A stretch of 64,000 nucleotides of DNA from Streptococcus mitis. Its GTDB lineage: Bacteria > Bacillota > Bacilli > Lactobacillales > Streptococcaceae. This document shows, one piece after another, positions 9,806 through 21,506 of the stretch. How positions within the stretch are numbered: position 1 is the stretch's first letter; the number at the start of each line of letters is the position of its first letter. The notes under the pieces are model-generated. The model searched no databases and had not been told where the DNA came from. It saw only the letters and a list, made by a program, of their open reading frames with translations. The DNA lies in contig NZ_CP028415.1 of the NCBI RefSeq assembly GCF_000722765.2, forward strand, positions 1,618,501 to 1,682,500, read 5' to 3'. Both the position numbers and the translations under genes were made by a program.

Positions 9806-10750
9806 TTATTTCAAAATTCTATACAATTTAGGTCTAAATTTTGATTGAATAATTCCTAATAAAAAAACTGAATATTTTTTGGGTAATTTTTGAATCACTT
9901 TTAGTAAAATAGATTCTTTAACATTTTTATAACTACCTTCATAATATTTTTTAAATTGATCTATGTGTGCAACATTACTACCTTCTTGCCAAGGTCTTTT
10001 TGATAAAAAACTTGTTGTGAAATGTCGCAAGACTATATGTTCTCTGGCATTTTTGATTTCCTCTTCTGAATAATAATTAATTGGTTTTTTAAAAACTATC
10101 ATTTCTTCATAAGTCAAATCTTCAAATATAGTCATATAATTATATTCTGGAGGAAGTACCCCAAATGAGTTATATAAAACTGCATTTAAAACACCTAAAT
10201 CACCTTGTAATATAGTCCCATTAAACTTTTGAATTACTTTCAAAAATCTTTCTTCGACCTTATTATTTCTCCATAACTCTAAATTAATAAGCATAACTCC
10301 AGCATTAAACATTGGTTTATCAATTGGTATACCCAACACCTGCTTATATTCTTTATTAAAAGTATCATTTACTCCATAGAGAATTTTATCTTTAAAATCA
10401 ATATCAAAAATACTTTTTAAAGAATCCATTACAATAATATCACTATCAAGGTAGAGAACTTTACTAATCGAAGAAGGAAGAACACTCCCAATAAACAATC
10501 TGCTAAATGAACTAATTGAACCCCTATCTAAATGTAATTTAAATGGAATCTCAATGTTCTCTATCCAATTTATTTCTCTCTGAGCAAATTGTTTTGATAA
10601 TCTATTTATCTTTTCTTTATTTCTATCTGAAACTTTATCAGCAATGATCCATAGATTTAAATCTAAATCTGAATTAGTAGTATAAAGTGACTTGATAGAA
10701 GCACTCAATACATCTACAAAATTATTATCTGTGGCATAAACTATATTCAT
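9806..10750 (-). CDS. Family 8 glycosyltransferase (WciN-like)
   Basis: A 314-residue retaining GT8 enzyme: MNIVYATDNNFVDVL start, the DXD motif in KVLYLDSDIIVMDSL, then FNAGVMLINLELW and QGDLGVLNAV, and a late LRHFTTSFLSKRPW segment. Length and motifs match WciN-type alpha-galactosyl/glucosyltransferases. The open frame extends up to 10843, but the ATG at 10750 is preferred: it is preceded by AGGG at good spacing and begins exactly at the family's conserved first strand. The 99-base gap to the initiating transferase contains no promoter that I can support. It probably adds the second sugar. Confidence 0.88.
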   Translation of the reverse strand: MNIVYATDNNFVDVLSASIKSLYTTNSDLDLNLWIIADKVSDRNKEKINRLSKQFAQREINWIENIEIPFKLHLDRGSISSFSRLFIGSVLPSSISKVLYLDSDIIVMDSLKSIFDIDFKDKILYGVNDTFNKEYKQVLGIPIDKPMFNAGVMLINLELWRNNKVEERFLKVIQKFNGTILQGDLGVLNAVLYNSFGVLPPEYNYMTIFEDLTYEEMIVFKKPINYYSEEEIKNAREHIVLRHFTTSFLSKRPWQEGSNVAHIDQFKKYYEGSYKNVKESILLKVIQKLPKKYSVFLLGIIQSKFRPKLYRILK

Positions 10751-10849
10751 AAAATCCCTACTTTTAAATTTTCCCATTTCACTTATAAAAAAGATTGAGT
10801 GAGATATATTCGAGACTTTTACCTCTACAAATATCCTACACAATCTAAA

Positions 10850-12199
10850 CTATTTAGCTCCATGTCTATTAAATACAACTTTTATTGTCTTCAATAAAAT
10901 TTCAATATCTTTCCATATTGTCCAGCTATCTAAATAAGTAATGTCTAATTTTACCACGTCATCAAAGTTTTTAATATTACTTCTACCACTAATCTGCCAA
11001 AGTCCTGTAATTCCAGGTTTAAAACTTAGCCGACGTTTTTGTTCAGGTGTATACTTCATATACTCATCCAAGGTTGGTGGTCTAGTACCAACTAAACTCA
11101 TATCACCCTTTAGAACATTCCAAAATTGTGGCAATTCATCTAGACTCGTTTTTCTAATAAAGTGTCCAATCTTTGTCACGCGTGGATCGTTTTCAATCTT
11201 AAACATTCCACCTTGCATCTGATTCTGACTCATCAAATCTTTTTTAATTTCCTCAGCATCCACTCTCATAGAACGGAATTTGTAGAATTTAAATATACGT
11301 CCATTCCTACCAACTCTATCCTGAGCAAAAATAGCAGGACCTCCGTCTCTTTTTATCAGAGGAACAAGAAAAATAGACGCTATACCACAAATTACTAGAC
11401 CAAACAAGGAACCGATGATATCCATCATTCGTTTTAAAGCAATATCACTCGAACGATAAAAGGTTGTCGAAAAATTAACAACACTAGAATTTCCAAAGCG
11501 TTGAATCGCTTTTTCGCTATTGGTCACAAAATCTAAAGCTGCTATATTGACAGCTACTGATATGCCCATCGTTTCAAATTGAGAAACACAGTCTGCAATT
11601 AAAAAGCTTCCGCTTGGAAGATTTATCACCACTTGATCTACGACTGATCTCGTAGCATATGTTACCAGATTATCCAGCTTAACTATTTCTACATCATAAA
11701 ACTGAAATTGCTCATCATCTACAATACAAATAGCCGAAACATAACCGTAATCATAGGTAGATAACTGCTTTAAAACTCGATCAACTCGTGCTCGTGTGGT
11801 TACAAGCAAGATTTGCTGAGTATATTTTTTCTTGTGAGATAAGAACTTCCAAGCCTTACGAATGAAGAGATTAAGCACTAGGATGAGAAGTGTATTTACC
11901 CCTACAATCCACAATAAATTGTAGATGCCTAAATAAGGTAAGTCCGGCGCTAACAATGGAAAAACAACAACAGCTAATAAAAGATAGACCAATTCGTACT
12001 TTATAGTCTGTATCAGTTCCTGTGCTAAACCCCGATATTTGAAATTCTTACTATAGTCACTGGCATAGTAAGAAATAACATGAACAACCATTAAGAATGT
12101 TAGAGGTCCATGAATATCCAATACAATAGATAACACATAAATTGGAAACAGTTGTATTATGAGAATCTCTAATTTTCGAATATTTGATACTTCTCTCAA
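10850..12199 (-). CDS. wchA: Initiating sugar-1-phosphate transferase (WchA/CpsE type)
   Basis: Transfers sugar-1-phosphate from a UDP-sugar to undecaprenyl phosphate, the first step of repeat-unit synthesis. The 449 residues show four N-terminal membrane segments, a CoA-binding-like central domain and the C-terminal bacterial sugar transferase domain with KRMMDIIGSLFGLV, FKFYKFRSMRVDAEE, TSLDELPQFWNVLKGDMS and GLWQISGRS. It follows wze directly, as in pneumococcal loci. In most of those WchA uses UDP-glucose, but WcjG/WcjH/WciI variants use other sugars and I cannot exclude them from sequence alone. Confidence 0.85.
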   Translation of the reverse strand: MREVSNIRKLEILIIQLFPIYVLSIVLDIHGPLTFLMVVHVISYYASDYSKNFKYRGLAQELIQTIKYELVYLLLAVVVFPLLAPDLPYLGIYNLLWIVGVNTLLILVLNLFIRKAWKFLSHKKKYTQQILLVTTRARVDRVLKQLSTYDYGYVSAICIVDDEQFQFYDVEIVKLDNLVTYATRSVVDQVVINLPSGSFLIADCVSQFETMGISVAVNIAALDFVTNSEKAIQRFGNSSVVNFSTTFYRSSDIALKRMMDIIGSLFGLVICGIASIFLVPLIKRDGGPAIFAQDRVGRNGRIFKFYKFRSMRVDAEEIKKDLMSQNQMQGGMFKIENDPRVTKIGHFIRKTSLDELPQFWNVLKGDMSLVGTRPPTLDEYMKYTPEQKRRLSFKPGITGLWQISGRSNIKNFDDVVKLDITYLDSWTIWKDIEILLKTIKVVFNRHGAK

Positions 12200-12222
12200 A
12201 ACTACCTCCTAGATAACTCTAT

Positions 12223-12927
12223 CTACTTCTTTTTCCCATAATTTCCATAGGAACCATAGGCTCCATAACCACCATAAGCTCCGTATTTTTCAACTTCGGT
12301 GTTAAATTTATTTAGAACCAGACCTAAAAATGGAGTTCCGGTTTGTTCTAACTGTTCCTTGGCCTTTAAGACATCACGGCGTTTTGTCTCTCCAGCGGCT
12401 GTCACCAAGATAGAAGCATCACATTTTTGTGTAATGATAGCAGCGTCAATAACCATCCCAATTGGTGCAGTATCCACAATGACATAGTCAAAATACTTAC
12501 GCAAGGTATCAATCATAGTATGGAAATTTTCACTCTGCAAGAGAGCTGTTGGGTTAGGTGATACTGGACCTGCCTGAATAACAAATAAATTTTCAACATT
12601 TGTATCACAAAGTCCATGTGAAAGATCTGTGGTTCCTGCTAAAAAGTCAGTCAATCCAGTAATTTTTTCTCTTGACTTGAAGACACCAGACATAACTGAA
12701 TTACGGATATCCGCATCTACTAGTAATGTTTTATAGCCTGCACGCGCGAAAGCCCAGGCGATATTAGTTGAAGTTGTAGATTTCCCTTCACCAGGTTTGA
12801 CAGATGAAATAGCAAGAACTTTCAAATTATCACCACTCAATTGAATATTGGTACGCAAAGCATTATAGTGTTCTTCAGCTTTTTTCGCAAAATCTAAACG
12901 CTTTTTTGAGATTTCTAATGTTGGCAT
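12223..12927 (-). CDS. wze: Wze (CpsD) autophosphorylating tyrosine kinase
   Basis: Cytoplasmic BY-kinase that works with Wzd to control capsule polymerisation and chain length. The 234 residues hold Walker A VKPGEGKSTTSTN (about residues 45-57), Walker A' TLLVDADIR, Walker B YVIVDTAPIG and a C-terminal tyrosine cluster YGAYGGYGAYGSYGNYG, the autophosphorylation sites removed by the Wzh phosphatase. It overlaps neither neighbour and lies 10 bases after wzd. Complete and typical. Confidence 0.95.
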   Translation of the reverse strand: MPTLEISKKRLDFAKKAEEHYNALRTNIQLSGDNLKVLAISSVKPGEGKSTTSTNIAWAFARAGYKTLLVDADIRNSVMSGVFKSREKITGLTDFLAGTTDLSHGLCDTNVENLFVIQAGPVSPNPTALLQSENFHTMIDTLRKYFDYVIVDTAPIGMVIDAAIITQKCDASILVTAAGETKRRDVLKAKEQLEQTGTPFLGLVLNKFNTEVEKYGAYGGYGAYGSYGNYGKKK

Positions 12928-12937
12928 GTTTTCTCCC

Positions 12938-13630
12938 TTACTTTAACTTATCCAAATCTGGAACAATTCCTAAAAGTGCAACCTGCATGACTTCTTCGAC
13001 ATCTTCTGGTCGTTTGACACGATCATCCAATAGTTCAAGCAATAAGATCGAAACAACCATCACCACTCCACCTGCTAAGAAAGCAATCGCGGTATTACGA
13101 CGAATATTAGGTGATGAAGGAGTTAGAGCTGGTCTCGCTTCCTCTAGTGTTGTCACATCAGACACACGAGTTACAGAAATAATTTTTTCCGCAGCCACTT
13201 CACGAAGAGCATTGGCGATACGGCTTGCTTCTTCAGGTTGGGCATCTTTTACAGCAATTGACACGATACGAGTATCAACAGGTACTGTGACCTGGATTTT
13301 CTTACTTAATCCCTTAACTGTTTTCTCTAGTTTAAGATTTGAAATCACCTTCTCCAGTACATCTTGCGAAAGGATAATTTCCTTATAGTCTTTTACCAAG
13401 TAGGTGCCCGCCTGCAAATCCTGGTTCGTCAAGCCTGCTTTATCAGATTGATTTCGATTGACCACATAAATACGTGTCGTGCTAGAATACTCTGGCGTCA
13501 GTACAAAACTACTTACGCCGAAAGCTAGAACAGCTGCCACTATCGCAGTCAAGATGATAGCGATTTTCTTTTTCCAAAGGATTTTAAATAATTGGACAAT
13601 GTCAATTGCGATTTCTTTATTTTCTTTCAT
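12938..13630 (-). CDS. wzd: Wzd (CpsC) chain-length regulator / kinase activator
   Basis: Membrane adaptor that activates Wze and sets chain length. The 230 residues have a Wzz-type N-terminal segment with a membrane helix ([20 protein letters not shown], about residues 23-42), an extracytoplasmic middle ([19 protein letters not shown]) and a second helix near residue 190, preceded by the Pro-rich [11 protein letters not shown]. It lies between wzh and wze with 8-10-base gaps. A 160-codon open frame on the opposite strand is a shadow. Confidence 0.95.
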   Translation of the reverse strand: MKENKEIAIDIVQLFKILWKKKIAIILTAIVAAVLAFGVSSFVLTPEYSSTTRIYVVNRNQSDKAGLTNQDLQAGTYLVKDYKEIILSQDVLEKVISNLKLEKTVKGLSKKIQVTVPVDTRIVSIAVKDAQPEEASRIANALREVAAEKIISVTRVSDVTTLEEARPALTPSSPNIRRNTAIAFLAGGVVMVVSILLLELLDDRVKRPEDVEEVMQVALLGIVPDLDKLK

Positions 13631-13638
13631 GTCAACTC

Positions 13639-14370
13639 CTAAATAATTTGATCAGCTAAGATGAAGCGAGAATTTTCAATAAATAATTCTTTCGCCTTAC
13701 TTTCACCATATTGTTTTGAGACGATCTCATATGCTTCTTTCATGTAAGGTGGTCTTTGGTCTAGATTGTGCATATCACTAGCAACAAAATGTACCAAATC
13801 ACGCTCTAAGAAATAGCGAGCTCGTTTCTTCATGAATTTGTATTTATCTCCAAATAGCTTTGGTTTTAAGATACTTGAACTGTTGATTTGAGTGTAGCAG
13901 CCCATATCAATCAACTCTTTTACCCTTTTTTCATTATTTTCTAACTCATGGTAGCGTTCGATGTGAGCAACTACAGGGGTTATACCAAGCATGAGAACAT
14001 TGCTCAAAGCAGTATGGATCTCCCTGTAAGGGGTAGCCATACTAAACTCAATAAGGGCATATCGTGTTCCATTGAGACTTGGAATCACCTGCTTCTCTAA
14101 CTTTTCAAGCACATCATGGGTATAATAAATTTCTGCTCCATAGAGGATCGTCAAGTCTGGAGCTACTTCCTTGGCTAGCTCCTTCACTTCTTGGAAATTT
14201 GTTGCTATTGTTTCCTCAGGAGTTTCAAACATTCCTTTACGTCTATGCGATGTCGATACAATAGTCCGTACACCTTGTCTATAGGCTTCTGTCAAAAGCG
14301 CCTTACTTTCTTGCTTAGTTTTCGGACCATCATCCACACCAAATACGATATGCGAATGAATATCAATCAT
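13639..14370 (-). CDS. wzh: Wzh (CpsB) manganese-dependent tyrosine phosphatase
   Basis: PHP-family phosphatase that dephosphorylates Wze. The 243 residues start [18 protein letters not shown] (metal-binding HxH and D), with [31 protein letters not shown] and a late FVASDMHN motif; together these give the PHP metal ligands. It lies 6 bases after wzg. Complete, at the length seen in pneumococcal CpsB. Confidence 0.95.
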   Translation of the reverse strand: MIDIHSHIVFGVDDGPKTKQESKALLTEAYRQGVRTIVSTSHRRKGMFETPEETIATNFQEVKELAKEVAPDLTILYGAEIYYTHDVLEKLEKQVIPSLNGTRYALIEFSMATPYREIHTALSNVLMLGITPVVAHIERYHELENNEKRVKELIDMGCYTQINSSSILKPKLFGDKYKFMKKRARYFLERDLVHFVASDMHNLDQRPPYMKEAYEIVSKQYGESKAKELFIENSRFILADQII

Positions 14371-14376
14371 TTTGTC

Positions 14377-15822
14377 TTATTTTCCTTCCATCACATCATT
14401 GATTGCTGCCTTGACTGACTCTAAACTGCTATCACTTATTTCCATCATGTAGAGGTTGCTCTCAGGCATAGCATAGGATGGTAAATCCATCCGCCCTGTT
14501 CCTTTAAGATCTTGTGAATTGATCTTATACGTTCCACCACTCTCAAGTTGGGCATTGATCAAGTTCATCATGGTTTCAAGTGGCATATTGGTTTGAATCG
14601 AATCTTGCAACCCTTTTATAATACCATCATAATTTTTCAAAGCTTCTGTCGAGGTTAGCTTTTGGATAATAGCGACGATTACCTTTTGCTGGTTACGGCC
14701 ACGATCTCGGTCACCATCAGCCAAGGAATATCTTTCCCGAACAAAAGCAAGAGCTTCTTGTGAATCTAAATGAACATTGCCTATTGAATAATGTTTCTTA
14801 TTGGCAAGTGCTGTAAAATCTTGGTCATTATAGACATCAACACCACCAAGAAGGTCAATCAACTTCAAGAAAGAAGTGAAATTCAAACGAGCATAATAGT
14901 TCAAGTCGATACCATAGAGATTTTCCAGTGTGTGAATTGAAGCATCTACTCCATAAATCCCCGCATGGGTCAACTTATCTTTTTGATTATTCCCTCCGTC
15001 TGCAATTGAAACATAAGAATCACGAGGTGTTGTTGTCAAGAGAATCTTTTTCGTTTCACGATTCACTGTCATAATGATATTGACATCCGAACGAGAAACT
15101 GAACTGATAGGACCGTAGGTGTCGATTCCACTGATATAAACGTTGAAACTGTCGCCTTTGACATCCTTTGGAGTTTCGACCTTCTTAGTCAATTCTTTGG
15201 TATAGATTTTCTTAATCTTTGAAGCATAGTCTGGATATTCTGATTCGATAATATTTTCAAAGACACTGTTCAGGAGGATTGCCTTTGTATCTCCAGCTAA
15301 CAAGCTCTTATAAGCCGCAAGATAAGAACTGCTTTCTTCGACTGTCAATTCCTTGTTTTGACTACCCTTCAGATCATTCAGCAACTGTTGGATATTATCC
15401 TTATCTGTTCCAGTAGGTCCCATTACACTTGTTACCTGACTGATATTATCAATTGGACTATCTGCTAACACCGCAATACTCATCGAATAATTTGAGTAGT
15501 TCGATGTTGCATTCAAGCGACTAGTAAAGCCAATGAACTGACTTACAGCAAAGAGAGAAGTTCCATTAATTAACACACCAAGTAGTAATAAAATCAGCGT
15601 TAGATTTTGAACTTTCTTGGACCGAATCAAAAAGAAGCACAAGATGGCTAAGGCTACAATTAAGACAGCAACCACTATATTGAGATATCGGAAGGCTAGC
15701 ATATTGTACTTGAAAATCAAAAACAATAAAAAGACTGCTAGTAATGCATAGATAGCTAGCAACCCCCAACTAATCACTATTTTTGTTTTACCCTGACGAG
15801 CTCGTTTCGAAGATCTACTCAC
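14377..15822 (-). CDS. wzg: Wzg (CpsA) LytR-CpsA-Psr ligase, first capsule gene
   Basis: LCP-family membrane protein thought to attach capsule polymer to peptidoglycan and to influence cps transcription. It has 481 residues, the pneumococcal length. There are three N-terminal membrane helices (residues about 19-95), then a DNA-PPF-like region and the LCP domain: [49 protein letters not shown] and [20 protein letters not shown]. The start is GTG at 15822, where the family's MSR start falls. It heads the capsule operon. Confidence 0.95.
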   Translation of the reverse strand: MSRSSKRARQGKTKIVISWGLLAIYALLAVFLLFLIFKYNMLAFRYLNIVVAVLIVALAILCFFLIRSKKVQNLTLILLLLGVLINGTSLFAVSQFIGFTSRLNATSNYSNYSMSIAVLADSPIDNISQVTSVMGPTGTDKDNIQQLLNDLKGSQNKELTVEESSSYLAAYKSLLAGDTKAILLNSVFENIIESEYPDYASKIKKIYTKELTKKVETPKDVKGDSFNVYISGIDTYGPISSVSRSDVNIIMTVNRETKKILLTTTPRDSYVSIADGGNNQKDKLTHAGIYGVDASIHTLENLYGIDLNYYARLNFTSFLKLIDLLGGVDVYNDQDFTALANKKHYSIGNVHLDSQEALAFVRERYSLADGDRDRGRNQQKVIVAIIQKLTSTEALKNYDGIIKGLQDSIQTNMPLETMMNLINAQLESGGTYKINSQDLKGTGRMDLPSYAMPESNLYMMEISDSSLESVKAAINDVMEGK

Positions 15823-15856
15823 GATATACCTCTATTATCAATTTTTATTTCATTTT

Positions 15857-15885
15857 ATTATATCATAAAAAAATACACTTGTGGG
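15857..15885 (-). promoter_or_regulatory. Probable capsule operon promoter
   Basis: Minus-strand TATAAT at 15857-15862, 35 bases upstream of the wzg GTG, in the context ATGATATAATAAAATG. The -35 region at 17-base spacing (CCCACA) is far from consensus, as in other regulated capsule promoters. I place it by position and the strong -10. Confidence 0.6.
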
Positions 15886-15983
15886 CTAAATCCGCTTAGG
15901 TAAGGCGTTTTCATCTTCTTTCCGAAACATTCTTTTTGATTTGCAAACAATTACATCAATACATTTACTATATAAACATCAAA

Positions 15984-16005
15984 ACAAGGTCCCTTACGGA
16001 ACCTC
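15984..16005 (-). terminator. Terminator after the AliB-like gene
   Basis: Minus strand GAGGTTCC, loop GTAA, GGGACCTT, then GTTTT just after the stop at 16014. It insulates the capsule promoter from aliB-like transcription. Confidence 0.75.
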
Positions 16006-16013
16006 GCTCATCT

Positions 16014-17972
16014 TTATTTAACATGATTTTCTGCTTCTTTTTGAGCTTTTTCGATTGCTTTTTTGCTTTCTTGCTCCCATTTGGCCTTGGCTTCTTCATA
16101 CTGTTTGATTGTCACAGTATCTTTTTGCAGTTTCATGTACTTGTAGTTATTGCCGTCACCCTTGATGCCGACCAGTGAATACCCTCTTGTAAATGGCGTT
16201 ACTTTGGTTACAGATGCAGTACCACCACTTGACATGGCTGACATAATCAGAGAATTGTCAATCATCCAAGCCTGTGCTTCAGCATATTTTTCATAGCGTT
16301 TGGCTACATCTTTATTTTCACTATCTGCATCTTTGAGCATCTTGGTGTAGGTATCAAGCCCCAGGCTAGCAATCTTAGCTTTATCTTCTCGAGCATCTAG
16401 ACCAAAGATCTTGAGGTAGAATCCATCCTCTGCATTGAAAGGATTGAGATAAGTTGATGGATCTTGGTAGTCACCTACCCAACCATCAAAGTTCAAATCG
16501 TAGTCTCGATCAGCTGCTGTTGGCGCTAAGAAGGCTACGTTATTGTACTCATCTGTAGAGAGTTGCTGAACGTCAATAACAAGATTATCAGCACCTAAAA
16601 CAGACTCAAGAGTCTGTTTTACAGAATTCATACCAGTCACAGCATTTTTACTTGTCTGATCAACAGCTACATCCAAGTGAATTGGGAAGGTCACACCTTG
16701 ACTTGCCAAGTCTTTTTTGGCTTCCGCAAATTTTGCTTGGGCTTTTTCTTTGTTGAAATAGGCATCCTGAGCATCTGCCAAGTTAATATCTGACCATTCT
16801 GTGCCATAGTTGACCAATTTAGAAGCAACTACTTCTCCAAAAGTCTTGTCTCCAACTTGGACAAATGTAGGAGGCACTAGGGTGTTACGAAGGGTCTTGC
16901 TAGCTGCTTCTTCCCCATTTGACTGAGCAGAATAGGCTGTGCGGTCCAAGGCAAAGTTCACCGCTTGGCGGAAGTTTTTGTTCAAGACAGCTGTCTCAGT
17001 TGACTTCTTCTGCTCATCTGTCGTTTTAGCAGTGTGATTGTAGGCCTTACGATTGACGTTGAAATTAAAATACCAAGAAGTCTTGTCCTGCAAGCTATAG
17101 ACGATATTATCCTTATATTTCTCCTTGGTCTTAGCAAAGTTAGAACTATTTGGATAAACCCCAGCGATTGAATAGGCTCCACTTTCAAAGTTACGGATAG
17201 TCAATTCTTGGTCTGAGCCGTCAAAGTAAGCCAATTTTACGTGTTCAATCGATACTTTGTCATGATCATAGTAATGCGGATTCTTCACATACTCAATAGA
17301 TGATTTTGATGTGAAATCTTTTAACAAATAAGGTCCGCTGTAGAGAATGCTATCTGGAGATAAGGTACCAAAATCTTTGCCTTTTGAATTTAGAAACTCT
17401 TCGTTGACTGGGAAAAGAATACTGTTGGTTGTTTTTGAGTTCCAGTACGGTTCTGGGCGTGCCAAAGTATACTCAACAGTCTGGTCGTCAATGGCTTTCA
17501 CTCCAACCTTAGAAAAGTCAGAATCCGCTCCTGTAATATAATCATTCAAGCCCTTGATCGAGTTTTGAATCAAGTCAATGGCCTGGGATTTATTATCCAC
17601 TGCGTACTTGATACCTGTCACAAAATCTTGTGCCTTGACTGGAGCGTACTCTTCACCGTCCGCCGTGAACCATTTGGCATCTTTTCTCAGTTTATAGGTA
17701 TAAGTCAGACCGTCGCTTGAAACAGACCAGTCTTCTGCCAAAGATGGAACTAGATTTCCATGATTGTCATTTTCAAGCAAACCATCAACTAGGTTGGTAA
17801 TGATGGCTGTATTATCAGCGTAGTAGTCTAATAAATAGTTAAATGTAGTTGGATTTCCACTAAAGGTTGATGAGTAAGTTTTTGTATCTGAACCAGATTG
17901 TCCGCAAGCAGCTAAAAGCAAAGCAGCCGCAAAAGTCAGGCCTGCACTAAGGACACGCTTTTTTGTAGTCAT
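16014..17972 (-). CDS. AliB/AliD-like oligopeptide-binding lipoprotein
   Basis: A 652-residue SBP-5 lipoprotein: signal with lipobox LLAAC at about residues 19-23, SGNPTTFNYLLDYYADN, DGLLENDNHGNLVPSLAEDW, ILFPVNEEFLNSKGKDFG, and a C-terminal EEAKAKWEQESKKAIEKA helix. It binds peptides for the Ami permease or, for the AliC/AliD/AliB types, serves as a surface peptide sensor. It is paralogous to aliA at the other border, but nearer AliB/AliD in phrasing. Its position between dexB and wzg differs from the usual encapsulated pneumococcal layout and recalls commensal and non-encapsulated strains with aliB-like genes here. It has its own promoter and terminator. Confidence 0.9.
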   Translation of the reverse strand: MTTKKRVLSAGLTFAAALLLAACGQSGSDTKTYSSTFSGNPTTFNYLLDYYADNTAIITNLVDGLLENDNHGNLVPSLAEDWSVSSDGLTYTYKLRKDAKWFTADGEEYAPVKAQDFVTGIKYAVDNKSQAIDLIQNSIKGLNDYITGADSDFSKVGVKAIDDQTVEYTLARPEPYWNSKTTNSILFPVNEEFLNSKGKDFGTLSPDSILYSGPYLLKDFTSKSSIEYVKNPHYYDHDKVSIEHVKLAYFDGSDQELTIRNFESGAYSIAGVYPNSSNFAKTKEKYKDNIVYSLQDKTSWYFNFNVNRKAYNHTAKTTDEQKKSTETAVLNKNFRQAVNFALDRTAYSAQSNGEEAASKTLRNTLVPPTFVQVGDKTFGEVVASKLVNYGTEWSDINLADAQDAYFNKEKAQAKFAEAKKDLASQGVTFPIHLDVAVDQTSKNAVTGMNSVKQTLESVLGADNLVIDVQQLSTDEYNNVAFLAPTAADRDYDLNFDGWVGDYQDPSTYLNPFNAEDGFYLKIFGLDAREDKAKIASLGLDTYTKMLKDADSENKDVAKRYEKYAEAQAWMIDNSLIMSAMSSGGTASVTKVTPFTRGYSLVGIKGDGNNYKYMKLQKDTVTIKQYEEAKAKWEQESKKAIEKAQKEAENHVK

Positions 17973-18011
17973 CTTCTTTCTCCTTTATGTTAGTTTTTAT
18001 AACATATGTTT

Positions 18012-18040
18012 ATTTTACCAAAATAGTGGAAATTTGTAAA
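18012..18040 (-). promoter_or_regulatory. Promoter of the AliB-like gene
   Basis: Minus strand TTTACA (18035-18040), a 17-base spacer and TAAAAT (18012-18017), 40 bases upstream of the ATG; an AAAGGAGA ribosome site follows. Confidence 0.75.
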
Positions 18041-18167
18041 GTTAATTGAATTTTAAGAATGAAAGTTTATAAATTTTAGCCATAAAAAAACAAAAGATTT
18101 ATGCCTTTCATACAGTTCTCCCTTGTTTTTATACGATTTCGATTTTAGATTTTTCTGCAAAAAATAT

Positions 18168-19784
<1,617 letters not shown>

Positions 19785-19809
19785 TCATTATTTTCATAAT
19801 CTACAGTCT

Positions 19810-19847
19810 ATGATAGCGCTTTTTAAAACCTTGTACAAGCGTTTGCC
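19810..19847 (-). promoter_or_regulatory. dexB promoter with overlapping cre-like site
   Basis: Minus strand TTGTAC (19833-19838), 17 bases, TATCAT (19810-19815). GGCAAACGCTTGTA at 19834-19847 resembles the CcpA consensus TGNAANCGNWNNCA with about two mismatches and covers the -35. Carbon-catabolite control of a glucosidase is plausible but inferred. Confidence 0.55.
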
Positions 19848-19879
19848 TAATCTTTTTGATTCCTTTTTTAACTCCATAG

Positions 19880-19908
19880 TTTCCTAACTGCCAATTTTTT
19901 ATTATAAT
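19880..19908 (+). promoter_or_regulatory. Probable promoter of the DUF1846 gene
   Basis: TATAAT at 19903-19908 with a weak -35 (TTTCCT, 17-base spacer), 20 bases before the ATG and followed by the AGAGG ribosome site. Confidence 0.55.
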
Positions 19909-19927
19909 AGAGGTCAGAGGTAAAAAA

Positions 19928-21412
19928 ATGAAAAAACAAGCTTTTAGTTCTGAACAATATTTGAATCTACAACGCAACCACATTTTGGAGCGTATTAACC
20001 AATTTGACGGCAAGCTCTACTTGGAGTTTGGTGGCAAAATGTTAGAAGATTTCCACGCTGCTCGTGTTCTTCCTGGTTATGAGCCTGACAACAAAATCAA
20101 GCTCTTACAAGAGTTGAAAGAGCAGGTTGAGGTCGTGATTGCTATTAATGCAAGTAATATCGAGCACTCCAAAGCACGTGGTGACTTGGGCATTTCTTAT
20201 GACCAAGAAGTTCTTCGCTTGATTGACAAATTCAATGAACTGGGAATTTTTGTTGGCTCCGTTGTCATCACACAGTACGCTGGTCAACCAGCTGCAGATG
20301 CCTTCCGCAACCAACTAGAGAAAAACGGAATTGATTCTTATCTTCACTATCCAATCAAAGGATATCCGACGGATATGGATCACATCATTTCTCCAGAAGG
20401 CATGGGAAAAAATGACTACATCAAAACCAATCGTAACTTGATCGTCGTAACCGCTCCTGGACCTGGTTCTGGAAAATTGGCAACCTGTATGTCCAATATG
20501 TACCACGACCAAATCAATGGTATCAAGTCTGGCTACGCTAAATTTGAAACCTTCCCAGTTTGGAATCTTCCCCTTCATCACCCAGTCAATTTGGCCTACG
20601 AGGCTGCCACAGCTGACCTTGATGATGTCAACATGATTGACCCCTTCCATCTCCAAACCTACGGAGAAACCACTGTCAACTATAACCGTGATATCGAAAT
20701 TTTCCCAGTGCTCAAGCGCATGTTGGAACGTATCCTAAGAGAGTCTCCATACGCTTCACCGACAGATATGGGGGTCAACATGGTTGGTTTCGCTATTACA
20801 GATGATGAAGCTGCTGTCGAAGCTTCTAAACAAGAAATCATCCGCCGTTACTATCAAACTGTTCTTGATTTTAAAGCCGAAAAAGTTGGCGAAGCTGCTG
20901 TCAAGAAAATTGAGTTGCTCATGAACGACCTCGGCATCACACCTGCAGACCGTAAGGTTGCTGTTGTTGCCCGTCAAAAAGCAGAAGAAACTGGCGGACC
21001 AGCCCTAGCCCTTGAATTGCCAAGTGGGGAAATTGTCACTGGTAAGAACTCAGAACTCTTTGGTCCTACAGCCGCTGCCTTGATCAACGCCATCAAGAAA
21101 TCAGCTAACATTGCGAAAGAAGTAAAACTAATCGAGCCTGAAGTTGTTAAGCCAATCCAAGGTCTTAAAATCGATCATCTCGGCAGCCGCAATCCACGCC
21201 TTCATTCAAATGAAATCCTGATTGCACTTGCTATCACAGCTACAGAAAATCCTGATGCTGCTCGTGCTATGGAAGAACTTGGCAATCTCAAAGGAAGCGA
21301 AGCCCACTCAACCATCATCTTAACCGATGAAGACAAGAATGTCCTTCGCAAACTGGGTATCAACGTAACCTTTGACCCCTACTACCAATACGACCGCTTG
21401 TATCGTAAATAA
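19928..21412 (+). CDS. DUF1846 (UPF0371) family protein
   Basis: A 494-residue conserved protein of unknown role in the DUF1846 family, also found next to dexB and luxS in pneumococci. It has a Rossmann-like start ([20 protein letters not shown]) and a Gly-rich [17 protein letters not shown] segment at about residues 170-190, which suggests a nucleotide or phosphate site. A C-terminal domain includes [13 protein letters not shown]. The start follows GAGGTCAGAGG. It is monocistronic, with a strong terminator after the stop. I do not assign an enzymatic function. Confidence 0.9.
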   Translation: MKKQAFSSEQYLNLQRNHILERINQFDGKLYLEFGGKMLEDFHAARVLPGYEPDNKIKLLQELKEQVEVVIAINASNIEHSKARGDLGISYDQEVLRLIDKFNELGIFVGSVVITQYAGQPAADAFRNQLEKNGIDSYLHYPIKGYPTDMDHIISPEGMGKNDYIKTNRNLIVVTAPGPGSGKLATCMSNMYHDQINGIKSGYAKFETFPVWNLPLHHPVNLAYEAATADLDDVNMIDPFHLQTYGETTVNYNRDIEIFPVLKRMLERILRESPYASPTDMGVNMVGFAITDDEAAVEASKQEIIRRYYQTVLDFKAEKVGEAAVKKIELLMNDLGITPADRKVAVVARQKAEETGGPALALELPSGEIVTGKNSELFGPTAAALINAIKKSANIAKEVKLIEPEVVKPIQGLKIDHLGSRNPRLHSNEILIALAITATENPDAARAMEELGNLKGSEAHSTIILTDEDKNVLRKLGINVTFDPYYQYDRLYRK

Positions 21413-21419
21413 AGATTTG

Positions 21420-21446
21420 AACCTCTCCACTCTCGGAGAGGTTTTC
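21420..21446 (+). terminator. Terminator after the DUF1846 gene
   Basis: AACCTCTCC, a 6-base loop, GGAGAGGTT, then TTCT; it begins 8 bases after the stop. Confidence 0.85.
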
Positions 21447-21469
21447 TCTCTGCCTCAGGAGCCAGCTTT

Positions 21470-21479
21470 ATGTTATAAT
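21470..21479 (+). promoter_or_regulatory. luxS promoter (extended -10)
   Basis: TATGTTATAAT combines a TG extension with a perfect -10 at 21474-21479. No good -35 is visible. AAAGGAG and a second GAAAGGA follow before the ATG at 21507. Confidence 0.7.
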
Positions 21480-21506
21480 GAAAGGAGAAAACTGAAAGGA
21501 TTTACC

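Noticed and set aside
12906..13388. A 160-codon plus-strand open frame opposite wzd
   Set aside because: It lies entirely antisense to a well-conserved capsule gene, has no ribosome site and a composition typical of a shadow frame.
18068..18150. Short frame after dexB (MKGINLLFFYG)
   Set aside because: Only 11 codons. It has a GGGAG but no conservation that I can judge, and it ends in an A/T-rich stretch more like a terminator region.
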